A program made the position numbers and the translations under genes. A stretch of 64,000 bases of DNA from positions 372,001 through 436,000 of the forward strand of contig BMSW01000001.1 of assembly GCA_014649355.1 (NCBI GenBank), read 5' to 3'. The notes under the pieces were generated by a model. That model made no database searches. It was given only the letters and a program-made list of their open reading frames with translations, and was not told the origin of the DNA. Within the stretch, counting starts at the first letter, position 1, and each line of letters opens with the position of its first letter. The DNA is from Streptomyces althioticus. Lineage in GTDB: Bacteria > Actinomycetota > Actinomycetes > Streptomycetales > Streptomycetaceae. Shown piece by piece: positions 1-8,554 of this stretch.

Positions 1-1
1 C

Positions 2-451
2 GGGCAGATCGTGGTCGACGACACCATGCGCTCGCTCTCGCACCCGGACGTGTACGCCGTCGGCGACGCGGCGCTGGTGCAGGGGCCCGGCGACAAGCCG
101 CTGCGGATGTCGTGCGCCACCGGCACGCCCACCGCGTGGCAGGCCGCCGACGCGATCGCGGCCCGCCTCACCGGCGGCAAGCTGCCGCACGTGCCGCTGC
201 GGTACTTCAACCAGTGCGTCTCGCTCGGCCGCAAGGACGGACTCATCCAGTACGTCACCGCCGACGACCGTGCGAAGAGCGCCGTGCTGACCGGCCGCGT
301 CGCGGCCCTCTACAAGGAACTGATCTGCAAGAGCGCGGCCTGGGGCGTCGCCCACCCGACCCTGGGCCTCCCCACCCGCCGCCGCCGGATCACCCACCCC
401 GCCCCGACGGCACCCGTGACCCCGGCCCCGGCCCCGGAGTCGGCCGCCTGA
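2..451 (+). CDS. NAD(P)/FAD-dependent oxidoreductase, C-terminal part (cut by window edge)
   Basis: This is the C-terminal 149 residues of a flavoprotein of the type II NADH dehydrogenase/pyridine nucleotide-disulphide oxidoreductase class; the N-terminal Rossmann domains lie outside the window. The motif VYAVGDAA, which in this class contacts FAD, is near the start of the visible part, followed by a helix reading SCATGTPTAWQAADAIA and a short C-terminal domain. The last 25 residues are a Pro/Ala/Thr-rich tail. The reading frame is open to base 2. The natural electron acceptor cannot be told from this fragment. A strong hairpin follows the stop. Confidence 0.75.
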   Translation, partial: GQIVVDDTMRSLSHPDVYAVGDAALVQGPGDKPLRMSCATGTPTAWQAADAIAARLTGGKLPHVPLRYFNQCVSLGRKDGLIQYVTADDRAKSAVLTGRVAALYKELICKSAAWGVAHPTLGLPTRRRRITHPAPTAPVTPAPAPESAA

Positions 452-456
452 CGGAT

Positions 457-489
457 CCTCAAGGCCCGCCGAATGGGCGGGCCTTGAGG
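457..489 (+). terminator. Hairpin terminator after the oxidoreductase
   Basis: Arms CCTCAAGGCCCGCC and GGCGGGCCTTGAGG form a perfect 14-bp stem with a 5-nt loop, starting 6 bp after the TGA. There is no clear U-run, as is usual for Streptomyces terminators. Confidence 0.75.
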
Positions 490-548
490 TGTGCGGGCAT
501 CCCGGCCGGGGAACAGGGACATGCCACCCCGCAGGTGAGGAGTTCCCC

Positions 549-851
549 ATGCCCGGACGCCCCGACCGCCCACTCCTCCGCCGCCTCTACGGCGACGCCT
601 TCGCCCTCGGCTACCTGGGCGTCTGCGCCGCCCTCACCGTGTGGGCGTTCGCCGCGAGCGCGGGGGAGAACGAGGACGCGTCCCTCGCGGGCGTCGTCCC
701 GGTCCTCGCCACGGCCCCGGTCAGCGTCGCCGCCCTGGCCCTGCCGGGAGGCCGGCCCGCCTTCGTCCTCGCCGTGGCAGCGGGAGCACTCGTCAACGCG
801 GCGCTCATCACCTGGTGCGCACGCCGCCTGCGCGGCGAGAAGAAGCGCTGA
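549..851 (+). CDS. Small integral membrane protein, unknown function
   Basis: A 100-aa protein with a basic N-terminus (MPGRPDRPLLRRLYGD) and about three hydrophobic segments, near residues 17-36, 47-66 and 70-90, ending in a positively charged RRLRGEKKR tail. The ATG at 549 is chosen because GAGG lies 8-11 bases upstream; an in-frame start 60 bases further upstream has no ribosome site. I do not recognise the family. It is monocistronic, between a terminator and a repeat-bearing intergenic region. Confidence 0.6.
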   Translation: MPGRPDRPLLRRLYGDAFALGYLGVCAALTVWAFAASAGENEDASLAGVVPVLATAPVSVAALALPGGRPAFVLAVAAGALVNAALITWCARRLRGEKKR

Positions 852-983
852 CGCGGGCGCCCCTACCGGGGCGGCGCCCTCGCCCGGTGCATGTCGCGCC
901 CGGCATCGGCCCGCCTCCAGTGACCCGGAGGGAGGGGGTGTTGCCGCTGCCCACCTGCCTGACGGGTCGGGCGCCGTGACGCG

Positions 984-1110
984 TTGTGCAACTCGGCGCT
1001 GCGGGGTGCCGCCTGCGCCCACCCGTGCCGCCCTGGGGGTACCTCCCAGGCGGCGGGGGCGGCGCGCCCTTCAGGGGCGCGGGGAACTGCGCGACCGGCC
1101 GTGTACGGCC
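984..1110. repeat. Streptomyces-type interspersed intergenic repeat
   Basis: The 425-bp gap between 851 and 1277 has no gene. It holds CCTGGGGGTACCTCCCAGG (a near-perfect palindrome around a GGTACC core) beside CGCCCTTCAGGGGCGCGGGG AACTGCGCGACC. From general knowledge this block (GGTACC palindrome, GGGGCGCGGGGAACTGCGCG, then a variable pyrimidine/purine tail) recurs in intergenic DNA of many Streptomyces genomes. Its role is unknown; it can form an extended hairpin and may act as a transcription end or a mobile passive repeat. Confidence 0.6.
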
Positions 1111-1276
1111 CGCACTCACCGATGAACAGTGCGTGGCACCCGCAGGGCCTGCGCGGGTACCGCATCCGTACGCGCCACGCGGCACGGCGTGAGGGGCCCC
1201 GGCCCGGACGGTTCCTCGTACCACGCTCCCCCGGCGCCCCGCTACCGCGCGGACGAGGTGACTCGGGGCGCGCCCC

Positions 1277-3358
1277 TCACATACCCGCCGTGTCGAACAC
1301 GTCCACCGCCGCGAGGAGGTCCTCCGGTGTCTTCTCGCCCAGGCGTTGTTCGGACCAGATGGTCTTGTCCTGGCGGCCGTGGCGTACGCCCCAGTGAGCG
1401 CTGAGACGCATCACGATGTACAGACCGCGTCCGCCCTCGTCCCCGGCGCGGGCGTGGCGGAGGTGGGGGCCCGCGCTGCTCGCGTCCGTCACCTCGGCGA
1501 GCAGGCGTTCCTCGTCGTGGATGAGGCGCAGCCGGACCGGGCCCTCGCCGTGCAGGATCGCGTTGGTGACGAGTTCACTGACGATGATCTCGGTGGTGAA
1601 GGCGCAGTCGTCGAGGTCCCAGGCGGCGAGCTGCTGGGCGACGATCCGGCGGGCCGTGCCGACGACGGAGGCGTCCGCAGGCAGCGTCCAGTCGCCGATC
1701 CGGTCGGGCGGCAGGCACTCGGTGCGGGCGAGCAGCAGGACGGCGTCGTCGTGGCGGGAGGGCGCCATGCGGTAGACGGCGGTGTCGCACAGCTCCTGGA
1801 GCGGCCGCGACGGGGTGGCCAGCACGTGTTCCAGGCGGTGCACGGCGTCCGCGTCGCCGTCGCCGTCCTCCTCGGCGCCCAGCAGCCCGTTGGTGACGTG
1901 CGCGACGAGGCAGCCCGGCGGGAGCTGGGCGACCGCCGGGACGTACGCGGCGCCGCCCTCCGAGCCCAGCGGCGGGCCCAGCGGCACGTCCACGTGGATC
2001 GGTGAGCCGTCGGGGTCGACCAGGACGGGGGCGGGGTGTCCGGCCCGCGTCATGGTGCACTGCCGGGAGACCGGGTCGTAGACGGTGACCGCGCAGGTCG
2101 CCAGGTAGGGGTGGGCCCCGCGGGAGTCGACGGCCGTGAGCTGCCCGGCGACCTCGTCCAGGTGGGTCAGCACCTCGTCGGTCTCCAGGTCCTGCAGGGC
2201 GAGGGTGCGCAGTGCGACCCGCAGCTGTCCCATGGTGGCCGCGGCCTCGATGCCGTGACCGGCGACGTCCCCGACGACCAGCGCCACCCGGGTCCCCGAC
2301 AGCGGGATGACGTCGAACCAGGCCCCGCCCGCGCTCTCCGGCAGATACACGTGCGCGGTCTCCACCGCCGACAGCCGCGGGGTCACGCCCGGCTGGAGCC
2401 GCCGCTGGAGGGTGGACGCCACCGCGTGCTCACGGCGGTAGCTGCGCGCGTTGTCCAGGTGCACGGCCGCGGTGGCGGCGGCCTGCCGGGCCACGTCCAG
2501 GTCGGCGTCCTCGAAGGCGTCGACCCGGCTGCGGTACAGCGTCAGCAGCCCCAGCACGGTGTCCCGCGCGGTGAGCGGCGCGACGATCATGGAGTGGACC
2601 TTCCGCCCGAGCAGGACGGCGAAGCCGTCCGGGTCCGTCGCCAGCCACGGGTCGTCCGGGGTGACCTGCACCAGCCGCGCGTGCGTGTCGCTGAGAGCCT
2701 GGGTGTAGGGCGTGGGGAACGGGAAGGGGCGGCTGTCGCCGGTGCGCCGGGACGGCTCGACGGAGCCGGGGGCGGCGAACGCGATCCGGCGCAGCGGCAC
2801 GGACGTCGGCAGGGGACCGGGCGGGGGTGCCGCCCCCGAGGGGTCGTCGTCCAGCAGGTCCACGGACGCCGCGTCGGTGAAGTCCGGCACCAGCGCGTCG
2901 ACCAGGGCGTCCGCCGTGGCCCGCACGTCGAGCGTGTTGCCGACGGTCCGGTGCACCGTGCTGAGCACGGCGAGACGGTCCGCCGCGGCCTGCCGCTCGG
3001 TCACGTCCTCCACCACGCCCACCAGACCGGGGCCGTCGCGCAGCGGGAACAGGGACACCTCCACGGCGAGCGTCCGGTCGGGGTCGGACGGGGAACGGCC
3101 CCGCAGCAGCCGCCCGCGCACCGGCTCGCCGGTCGTGGCGACCTCGTCGATCAGCTGCCCGAGTTCCGGTTCCATGTCGGGCGCGAAGTCCCGTACGTCG
3201 TGGCCGACGACGTCCTCGGACGGAAGGGCGCGCACCCCGCGCGCGGACGGGTTGTACCGGGTGACCTTGCGGTCGGCGTCGAGCACGAACAGACCCTGGG
3301 GCGAGCCGGCGAACAGCGCGTCCAGCACCGCGGTGTCGTCGACGGGACCGTCCGGCAC
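1277..3358 (-). CDS. PAS-GAF-SpoIIE (PP2C-type) phosphatase with C-terminal HATPase
   Basis: A 693-aa cytoplasmic regulator. Order of parts: PAS domain (about 8-110, with GLFVLDADRKVTRYN), GAF domain (about 125-300), SpoIIE/PP2C catalytic domain (about 310-510, with ALVVGDVAGHG supplying the metal-binding Asp), and a GHKL/anti-sigma-type ATPase domain at the end (about 575-685, with SELVTNAILHG and GGRGLYIV). In Streptomyces such proteins dephosphorylate anti-anti-sigma factors, and the ATPase domain can phosphorylate or bind the same partners. GTG at 3358 is chosen because AAGGGAG lies 6 bases upstream; an ATG at 3421 is open but lacks a ribosome site. It lies 84 bp downstream of a second phosphatase of the same class, probably in one transcript. 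Confidence 0.85.
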   Translation of the reverse strand: MPDGPVDDTAVLDALFAGSPQGLFVLDADRKVTRYNPSARGVRALPSEDVVGHDVRDFAPDMEPELGQLIDEVATTGEPVRGRLLRGRSPSDPDRTLAVEVSLFPLRDGPGLVGVVEDVTERQAAADRLAVLSTVHRTVGNTLDVRATADALVDALVPDFTDAASVDLLDDDPSGAAPPPGPLPTSVPLRRIAFAAPGSVEPSRRTGDSRPFPFPTPYTQALSDTHARLVQVTPDDPWLATDPDGFAVLLGRKVHSMIVAPLTARDTVLGLLTLYRSRVDAFEDADLDVARQAAATAAVHLDNARSYRREHAVASTLQRRLQPGVTPRLSAVETAHVYLPESAGGAWFDVIPLSGTRVALVVGDVAGHGIEAAATMGQLRVALRTLALQDLETDEVLTHLDEVAGQLTAVDSRGAHPYLATCAVTVYDPVSRQCTMTRAGHPAPVLVDPDGSPIHVDVPLGPPLGSEGGAAYVPAVAQLPPGCLVAHVTNGLLGAEEDGDGDADAVHRLEHVLATPSRPLQELCDTAVYRMAPSRHDDAVLLLARTECLPPDRIGDWTLPADASVVGTARRIVAQQLAAWDLDDCAFTTEIIVSELVTNAILHGEGPVRLRLIHDEERLLAEVTDASSAGPHLRHARAGDEGGRGLYIVMRLSAHWGVRHGRQDKTIWSEQRLGEKTPEDLLAAVDVFDTAGM

Positions 3359-3442
3359 GGCGCACTCCCTTCGCGGGCCATCCCCCTCCGGCCTTCTCTC
3401 ACCTTCTCGCATCACCCGCACGCGGCAACTCGGCCGGACGGG

Positions 3443-5515
3443 TCACAGCGTCCGCAGCACCAGCACCGCCACGTCGTCACTGCGGTGCGCGCTGCGCCGT
3501 ACGTCGTCGACGAGCACGTCGGCGAGACCGTCCGCGTCCAGGTCACCGGCGTCCGCCAGGCGCGCGGCGAGCGCGCCGACGGAGTCCAGCAGGTCGGTGC
3601 CGGGCACCTCGACGAGGCCGTCGGTGTAGAGGACCAGCACGGAGCCGGGCGGCAGGTCGACGTGGGTGCACGTGTAGTCGGCGGTGGCATCGACGCCGAG
3701 CAGCAGGTTCGGCGGGACGCGCAGCACCTCGGTGTGCCCGTCGGGCCGGCGCAGCACCGGCGGCGGGTGCCCGGCGCAGGCCAGTTGCGCGCGATGCCGG
3801 GCCAGGTCCAGGTGGACGTAGAGGCAACTGGTGAACAGGCCCGGGTCGAGGTCGGTGAGCAGGCGGTTGGTGCGGGCGAGCACCTCGGCGGGCGGCGCGC
3901 CGGCCGTGGCGTGCACGGCGGTGCGCACCTGCCCCATGAGGGCCGCCGCCCGCACGCTGTGCCCCTGGACGTCGCCGATGGCGGCCGCCGCGGTGGTGTC
4001 GTCGAGGCGGATCAGGTCGTAGAGGTCGCCGCCGATCCCGGCGTGGCGGCCGGCGGGGAGGTAGCGGGCGGCGACGTCGAGGCCGTCCAGCCGGGGCAGG
4101 CGGTGCGGCAGCAGTCCCGCCTGGAGGGTGTGGGCGAGGCTCTGGTTGACGTCGTAGAGGCGGGCCCGGTCGAGGGCCTGGGCGACGAGCCCGGCGAGGG
4201 AGGTGAGCAGCGCGCGTTCCGCGGGGGCGAAGGTGTGGGGCCGGTCGTAGGCGAGGACGAGGGTGCCGACGGGGACGCCCGACGCGAGCAGCGGCAGGAA
4301 GCACCAGGCGGCCATGTCGTCGAGGCGGATGAGGGAGGGGTGGGCGCGGCGCAGTTCGGAGAAGGCGGCGTAGAAGGCGGGTGTGCCGTGGGCGAGGCAC
4401 CGTGCGGCGGGGTCGTCGGCTGTCAGGGGCACCCCGTCGAGGCGGCGCATCAGCTCGTCGGTCCAGCCGCGGTGCCCGACGATCCGCAGCCGGCCCTCCT
4501 CGGCCGTCATCAGGGCCAGGGCCTGCGCCCCGGCGGCGGGCAGCACCAGGTCGGCGACCCGCTGCGTCACGTCGGCCACCCCGACCGCCTCGGACAGCGT
4601 CGCCGCGAGATGCATCAGGTGGTACACCGCTGCGGCCCGCCCGGCGGCGACGGGCGCGGGGGCCGGGGACTGCCCGGGGTCGGGGACGCCCGGCGCGACG
4701 GCGGGCGCGATGCGCACGCTGATGCCCGTGCCGTCCGGGTACAGCCGGAAGGACAGCCAGCGGCCGGGCGGATGGAGCACGGTGAACGACGTGGGCCGGC
4801 GGCTGTACACGGCGGCCCGGTAGTTGTCCTGCGCGACCGGGGTGTTGAGCCACGGCAGCGCCTCCCACGGGCGGTGTCCGAGCAGCCGGGACCGCGCCGT
4901 GCCGAGCAGCCGGGCGGCGGTGTCGGTGACGAAGACGATCCGCCCGTCGGCGTTGAGGGAGCAGCATCCGCCGGGCAGGCGTTCGGCGAAGGCGTCGGCC
5001 GGTTCCCGGGGCGTGCCGGTGAGAACGTCCGGCGGAGGTGTCAGACGCGTGGTCCCGTCGGCGGACGGGAGGCGGCCGCCGTGGTGGGCGGCGCGCATCA
5101 GCTCGCCGAGCCGCCGGCTCAGGGTGTCGATGGTGGCGCGCTCGGCCCGGCTCAGCTCCTTGGGGTGCGATCCGGGCCACTGGAGCACCAGCCCGCCCCA
5201 CACCGTGTCGCCGGCCGTGACGGCGGACGCGGCCAGGCTGAAGGGGTACGGCAGGACGACGGCGAGCTGCGGGTAGTGGCGGGCCACCTCCTCCGGCCCG
5301 CCGAGCCACACCAGACGCCGGTCGCGCAGCGCGTCGGCCACCGGGGAGTGGTGGTCCAGCCCGACCCGGGTCCACGGCAGGGCCACGTCCCAGGGAACCC
5401 CGCTGAGCACCACCAGCCGCAGCGTCCGCTCCTCCTCGGACAGCAGGTACAGGCCGCCGACGTTGGCCCCGGTGTCGCGCATCCCCTGCACGACGGTGCG
5501 CTCCAGCGCCTCCAC
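3443..5515 (-). CDS. GAF-PAS-GAF-SpoIIE (PP2C-type) phosphatase
   Basis: A 690-aa protein. The N-terminal GAF-like region is about 1-170. A PAS segment (about 225-320, CCSLNADGRIVFVTDTAARL) is followed by a second GAF (about 365-510) and a SpoIIE catalytic domain (about 530-690) with GGDLYDLIRLDD and AAAIGDVQGHS as the metal-site motifs. Unlike its downstream neighbour it has no C-terminal ATPase domain. GTG at 5515 is preferred because GACGGAG lies 7 bases upstream; the frame stays open 67 codons further upstream, but that stretch is Pro/Arg/Gly-rich and looks non-coding. A cytoplasmic sensor phosphatase acting on anti-sigma-factor antagonists is the family expectation; the signal sensed is unknown. 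Confidence 0.83.
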   Translation of the reverse strand: MEALERTVVQGMRDTGANVGGLYLLSEEERTLRLVVLSGVPWDVALPWTRVGLDHHSPVADALRDRRLVWLGGPEEVARHYPQLAVVLPYPFSLAASAVTAGDTVWGGLVLQWPGSHPKELSRAERATIDTLSRRLGELMRAAHHGGRLPSADGTTRLTPPPDVLTGTPREPADAFAERLPGGCCSLNADGRIVFVTDTAARLLGTARSRLLGHRPWEALPWLNTPVAQDNYRAAVYSRRPTSFTVLHPPGRWLSFRLYPDGTGISVRIAPAVAPGVPDPGQSPAPAPVAAGRAAAVYHLMHLAATLSEAVGVADVTQRVADLVLPAAGAQALALMTAEEGRLRIVGHRGWTDELMRRLDGVPLTADDPAARCLAHGTPAFYAAFSELRRAHPSLIRLDDMAAWCFLPLLASGVPVGTLVLAYDRPHTFAPAERALLTSLAGLVAQALDRARLYDVNQSLAHTLQAGLLPHRLPRLDGLDVAARYLPAGRHAGIGGDLYDLIRLDDTTAAAAIGDVQGHSVRAAALMGQVRTAVHATAGAPPAEVLARTNRLLTDLDPGLFTSCLYVHLDLARHRAQLACAGHPPPVLRRPDGHTEVLRVPPNLLLGVDATADYTCTHVDLPPGSVLVLYTDGLVEVPGTDLLDSVGALAARLADAGDLDADGLADVLVDDVRRSAHRSDDVAVLVLRTL

Positions 5516-5721
5516 GGCTGACTCCGTCCCGGCACGGAAGGGGCGGCGCGCGCCCGGCGGCGCACCCCTCGGGCCCTGACCCTGTGGACGTCCGGGTGAT
5601 CCGCTCCGCGCGGCCGCCGCGGCCGGGCCGTGCCGCCGCCCCGGGCGCCCATACCGGGACGATACGCCCGCCGCGCGGGGCGGGCACCCGGTGGCGGGCG
5701 GGCCGGGCGCACCCACGGACG

Positions 5722-5759
5722 CCCGCGGGGAAGTCCGCGCGGAGAAACTTCCCCGCGGG
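5722..5759. promoter_or_regulatory. Perfect 13-bp inverted repeat in the divergent intergenic region
   Basis: The 351-bp gap between the divergent genes at 5515 and 5867 has no gene. It holds CCCGCGGGGAAGT and ACTTCCCCGCGGG separated by 12 bp, about 105 bp upstream of the secreted-protein start. No transcript reading toward it is obvious, so an operator or a 5'-leader structure is more likely than a terminator; this is inference. Confidence 0.4.
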
Positions 5760-5866
5760 TGTCATCCGGCGGGCGGGGAGCGGGGGTTTGTACGGATGGA
5801 GAGGCGCCCTCCGTCCGTCAGACCGCCTGGGCCCGCGAGGGCCCGTGTTCCACGAGGAGTCGCCGC

Positions 5867-6457
5867 ATGAAGCGGACCCTGAAGTACCTGGCCGGTGCGG
5901 CCGTCACGGCCGCCGTGGCCGGCATGGCCACGATGTCGTACGCGGCGCCCCACGACACGGCCGGCCGGGCACCGCACTCCGCGACGGCGCCGGCGGCCGC
6001 CCCGGCCGCGGCCCCCGCGGCGAAGCACGCCCCCACCCCCCGCATCGTCCAGCCGGGCGAGCGCGTCACCGGCGCGCCGGGCTTCGAGCTGTGGCTGACG
6101 CCCGAGGGCAAGCACTGGACCACGCCGGACATGCCCGAGGGTCAGTTCCGCAGCGTCGTCGACGGCAACGTCGATCTGAGCAGCCCGGGCGTCTCCGTGC
6201 AGTCCGAGGGCACCCCGGACCGCGTCCACCTCTCCGGCCTGTACTACGGCGGCAAGGGCACGGCGTCCACCGTCGAGCTCCGTACGGCCGCCGGAACCGT
6301 CCACGGCAAGCTCATCGAGCTGCCCGGCCGTCCCGGCTGGGGCGTCTGGTACGCCGTCGCCGAGCCCGCACCGAACGACGGCTCCCGGCACTTCGTCTCC
6401 GAGGTGACGGTCCGCACCACCAAGGGCAAGGTCTACGCCTCGATCTCACTGCGCTGA
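5867..6457 (+). CDS. Secreted protein, paralogue of the outer domain of the sigma-factor partner
   Basis: A 196-aa protein with a Sec signal peptide (MKRTLKYLAGAAVTAAVAG, cleavage near MSYAAP at about 25-27), an Ala/Pro linker (about 30-55) and a 140-residue C-terminal domain starting PTPRIVQPGERVTGAPGFEL. That domain is closely similar, over its whole length, to the C-terminal domain of the membrane protein at 7079-7789 (shared blocks GKHWTTPDMPE, QFRSVVDGN, LSGLYYGG, GWGVWYAVA). I know no named family for it. The start has GAGGAG just upstream. It sits immediately before the sigma/membrane pair, so it may be a regulon member, ligand or decoy. Confidence 0.7.
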   Translation: MKRTLKYLAGAAVTAAVAGMATMSYAAPHDTAGRAPHSATAPAAAPAAAPAAKHAPTPRIVQPGERVTGAPGFELWLTPEGKHWTTPDMPEGQFRSVVDGNVDLSSPGVSVQSEGTPDRVHLSGLYYGGKGTASTVELRTAAGTVHGKLIELPGRPGWGVWYAVAEPAPNDGSRHFVSEVTVRTTKGKVYASISLR

Positions 6458-6530
6458 CCCCGCGGGCGGGGGACCGGCCGGTCCCCCGCCCCGGCCCACT
6501 CCCCCATACCCGACGCAGAGGAATCTGTCC

Positions 6531-7082
6531 GTGCCGCACGAGACGTCCGCCGCCTTGCCGGAACACCCCGACTTCGCCGCCTACGCGGGTGCGGCCTGGG
6601 CCCGTCTGGTGCGGACCGCCCTCCTGCTCACCGGGGACTTCCACGAGGCCGAGGATCTCGTGCAGACCACGCTCGCCAAGGTGTACGCCCGCTGGGGACG
6701 CGTCCCGCCGGACGACGTCGACTTCTACGTCCGGCGCTCCCTGGTCAACAACAACATCAGCCGGACCCGCAGACGCCGGGTCACACATCTGCTGATGCCG
6801 TTCCTGCCGGAGCGGGTGCACCAGTCCGACCGAGGTCACGCGGAGTCCGTCGAGTCGCGTGCCGCGATCACCGAGGCGCTCGCCTCGCTGTCCACCCGGC
6901 AGCGGACGGTGCTGGTCCTGCGCTACTGGGAGGACCTGCCGGAGACCGCCATCGCCGAGGTGCTCAACTGCTCGCCCGGCACGGTCAAGACGCATGCGCG
7001 GCGCGGCCTCGAGGCCCTGCGCTCCCATCCCGCGTTCGCCGCCGCCGAGCGCCCGCACCCCCTTCCCGGAGCCCGCCCATGA
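6531..7082 (+). CDS. SigE-family ECF RNA polymerase sigma factor
   Basis: A 183-aa extracytoplasmic-function sigma factor of the actinobacterial SigE-type subfamily. Sigma region 2 is about 15-85 (TALLLTGDFHEAEDLVQTTL, then FYVRRSLVNNNISRTRRRR) and region 4 about 105-165 (ITEALASLSTRQRTVLVLRY and GTVKTHARRGLEAL as the helix-turn-helix). GTG at 6531 follows GAGGAA. The stop overlaps the next start by 4 bp (ATGA), so the sigma factor and its membrane neighbour are translationally coupled, the usual pattern for ECF sigma/anti-sigma pairs. Confidence 0.9.
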   Translation: MPHETSAALPEHPDFAAYAGAAWARLVRTALLLTGDFHEAEDLVQTTLAKVYARWGRVPPDDVDFYVRRSLVNNNISRTRRRRVTHLLMPFLPERVHQSDRGHAESVESRAAITEALASLSTRQRTVLVLRYWEDLPETAIAEVLNCSPGTVKTHARRGLEALRSHPAFAAAERPHPLPGARP

Positions 7083-7789
7083 ACCACCCCGATCCCGCAG
7101 CGGAACGGGACGCCGAGCCCGCCGAGGCCGGACGCCTGCGCGAGGCCCTGGCCGCCGCCGCGTACGACGTCACCCCGTCCCGGGTGCCGCTGGCCGCCGT
7201 GGAACGCCGCGGCAGGATGATCCGCCGCAGGCGCCGTACGACGGTGCTGGGCGCGGGCTGCGCCGTGCTGCTCGCGCCGCTCGCCTTCGTCACGCTGCAC
7301 GGCCCGGACGACGGCGGCCGGGTCACGCGCCCGGCCGCCGTCGTGTCCGCCTCGCCCACGCCGTCCGCCTCACCGACCGTGTCCGCGCCGACGCCGCGCA
7401 TCGTCGATCCGGGCGAGCGGGTGACGGCGGCGCCGGGGTTCGTGCTGTGGCTGACGGAGGAGGGCAAGCACTGGACGACGCCGGACATGCCGGAGCTCGA
7501 CCAGTTCCGGAGCGTGGTGGACGGCAACATCGACCGGGGCAGTCCTGGCGTCTCGATGCAGTCCGAGTCGTCGCCCACCAGGGCGTACCTGTCGGGCCTC
7601 TACTACGGCGGGGAGGGGACGGCGTCCGTGGTCGAGGTCGCGTCGAAGGACGGACCGGTGCGCGGAAGCCTGCTGGAGCTGCCCGGAAACCCCGGGTGGG
7701 GCGTCTGGTACGCCGTCGCCGACACCGACGACCTGGGAGGGATCACCGTCCGCGACACCGAAGGCCGCGTCTACGCCACGCTTCCCTGA
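7079..7789 (+). CDS. Single-pass membrane protein, probable anti-sigma/sensor partner of the ECF sigma factor
   Basis: A 236-aa protein: about 55 cytoplasmic residues rich in Ala, Arg and Glu, a basic RRRRR stretch, one membrane span (about 57-77, VLGAGCAVLLAPLAFVTL), a Ser/Thr/Pro linker, and an outer domain of about 135 residues homologous to the secreted protein at 5867-6457. Coupling to the sigma gene and this topology suggest an anti-sigma factor or sensor; no zinc-binding HxxxCxxC motif is present, so it is not a classic ZAS protein. The outer domain family is unknown to me. A perfect hairpin ends the operon. Confidence 0.7.
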   Translation: MNHPDPAAERDAEPAEAGRLREALAAAAYDVTPSRVPLAAVERRGRMIRRRRRTTVLGAGCAVLLAPLAFVTLHGPDDGGRVTRPAAVVSASPTPSASPTVSAPTPRIVDPGERVTAAPGFVLWLTEEGKHWTTPDMPELDQFRSVVDGNIDRGSPGVSMQSESSPTRAYLSGLYYGGEGTASVVEVASKDGPVRGSLLELPGNPGWGVWYAVADTDDLGGITVRDTEGRVYATLP

Positions 7790-7806
7790 CCGGGGGGAAC
7801 GGGGGA

Positions 7807-7846
7807 GGGCGGCCACGACACCCCCCAGCCGGTGTCGTGGCCGCCC
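7807..7846. terminator. Bidirectional hairpin terminator
   Basis: Arms GGGCGGCCACGACACC and GGTGTCGTGGCCGCCC (16 bp, perfect, 8-nt loop) followed by GTTTCTCTC on the plus strand, between two convergent genes. Confidence 0.85.
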
Positions 7847-7866
7847 GTTTCTCTCTCCCCGCGTGC

Positions 7867-8451
7867 CTACTTGCTGACGGCGAACCGCATCAGGGCGTGC
7901 TCGTCGCCCTGCTTGATCTTGCCGGTCTCGTTGATCACCTCGAGCTTCCAGCTGTTGCCGACCTTCACGGCCTTGGCGACGGCGCAGCCGTTGTCCTGGC
8001 TGAGCAGGCTCGGCCAGATGTCGGCGACCTGCTGGCTGCTGCCGCCCGTGGCGTCGTAGACCTTGAAGCTGATGTTGCGGGCCTTCTGGAAGGAGCTGCC
8101 CTTCTTGTAGGCGGCCGCGACGAACACGATCGAGGTGATCGCGCCGGGCAGGCGGGAGAACTCGACGGTCACCGTCTCGTCGTCCCCGTCACCGTGACCG
8201 GTCTGGTTGTCGCCGCTGTGCAGGAGGGAGCCGTTGCCCATCGGGTCGAGCGAGTCCAGGCCGGCCAGGCGCACCGGGTCGCCGCCGGACATCGCGATGG
8301 CGATCAGGTCGAGGTCCGTACCGGTCTTGCGGCGCAGCTTGCCGAGCACTCCGCCGCTGGATCCGGCGGTCGGGTCCCAGGAGACGCCGATGGAGAGGTG
8401 CGTGACCCCGTCCAGGTCCGCGGGGCCGTCTTCCTTGGTCAGCGTGATCAT
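7867..8451 (-). CDS. TerD-family stress protein
   Basis: A 194-aa cytoplasmic protein of the TerD/CABP family (tellurite resistance and general stress proteins). Visible family marks are the IGVSWDP strand, GTDLDLIAIAMSG with the calcium-type acidic pair, and HSGDNQTGHGDGDDETV, the characteristic acidic loop. Streptomyces carries several paralogues, so a specific tellurite role should not be assumed. A GAAGGATGG sequence lies upstream of the ATG. Monocistronic and convergent with the sigma operon. Confidence 0.9.
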   Translation of the reverse strand: MITLTKEDGPADLDGVTHLSIGVSWDPTAGSSGGVLGKLRRKTGTDLDLIAIAMSGGDPVRLAGLDSLDPMGNGSLLHSGDNQTGHGDGDDETVTVEFSRLPGAITSIVFVAAAYKKGSSFQKARNISFKVYDATGGSSQQVADIWPSLLSQDNGCAVAKAVKVGNSWKLEVINETGKIKQGDEHALMRFAVSK

Positions 8452-8554
8452 GAACGAGCCATCCTTCGTCGACGGGTGTACGGCCTTGAGTCTGCCTGGC
8501 GCCGCACCATCCTGAACAGGCGGGTCTGCCCTGAAACGCGATCGTTGCGGACGC

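Noticed and set aside
2036..5521. A very long open frame on the plus strand (over 1100 codons)
   Set aside because: It is antisense to two clear SpoIIE-type phosphatases, Arg/Gly/Pro/His-rich, and has no family motif; high GC keeps such frames open.
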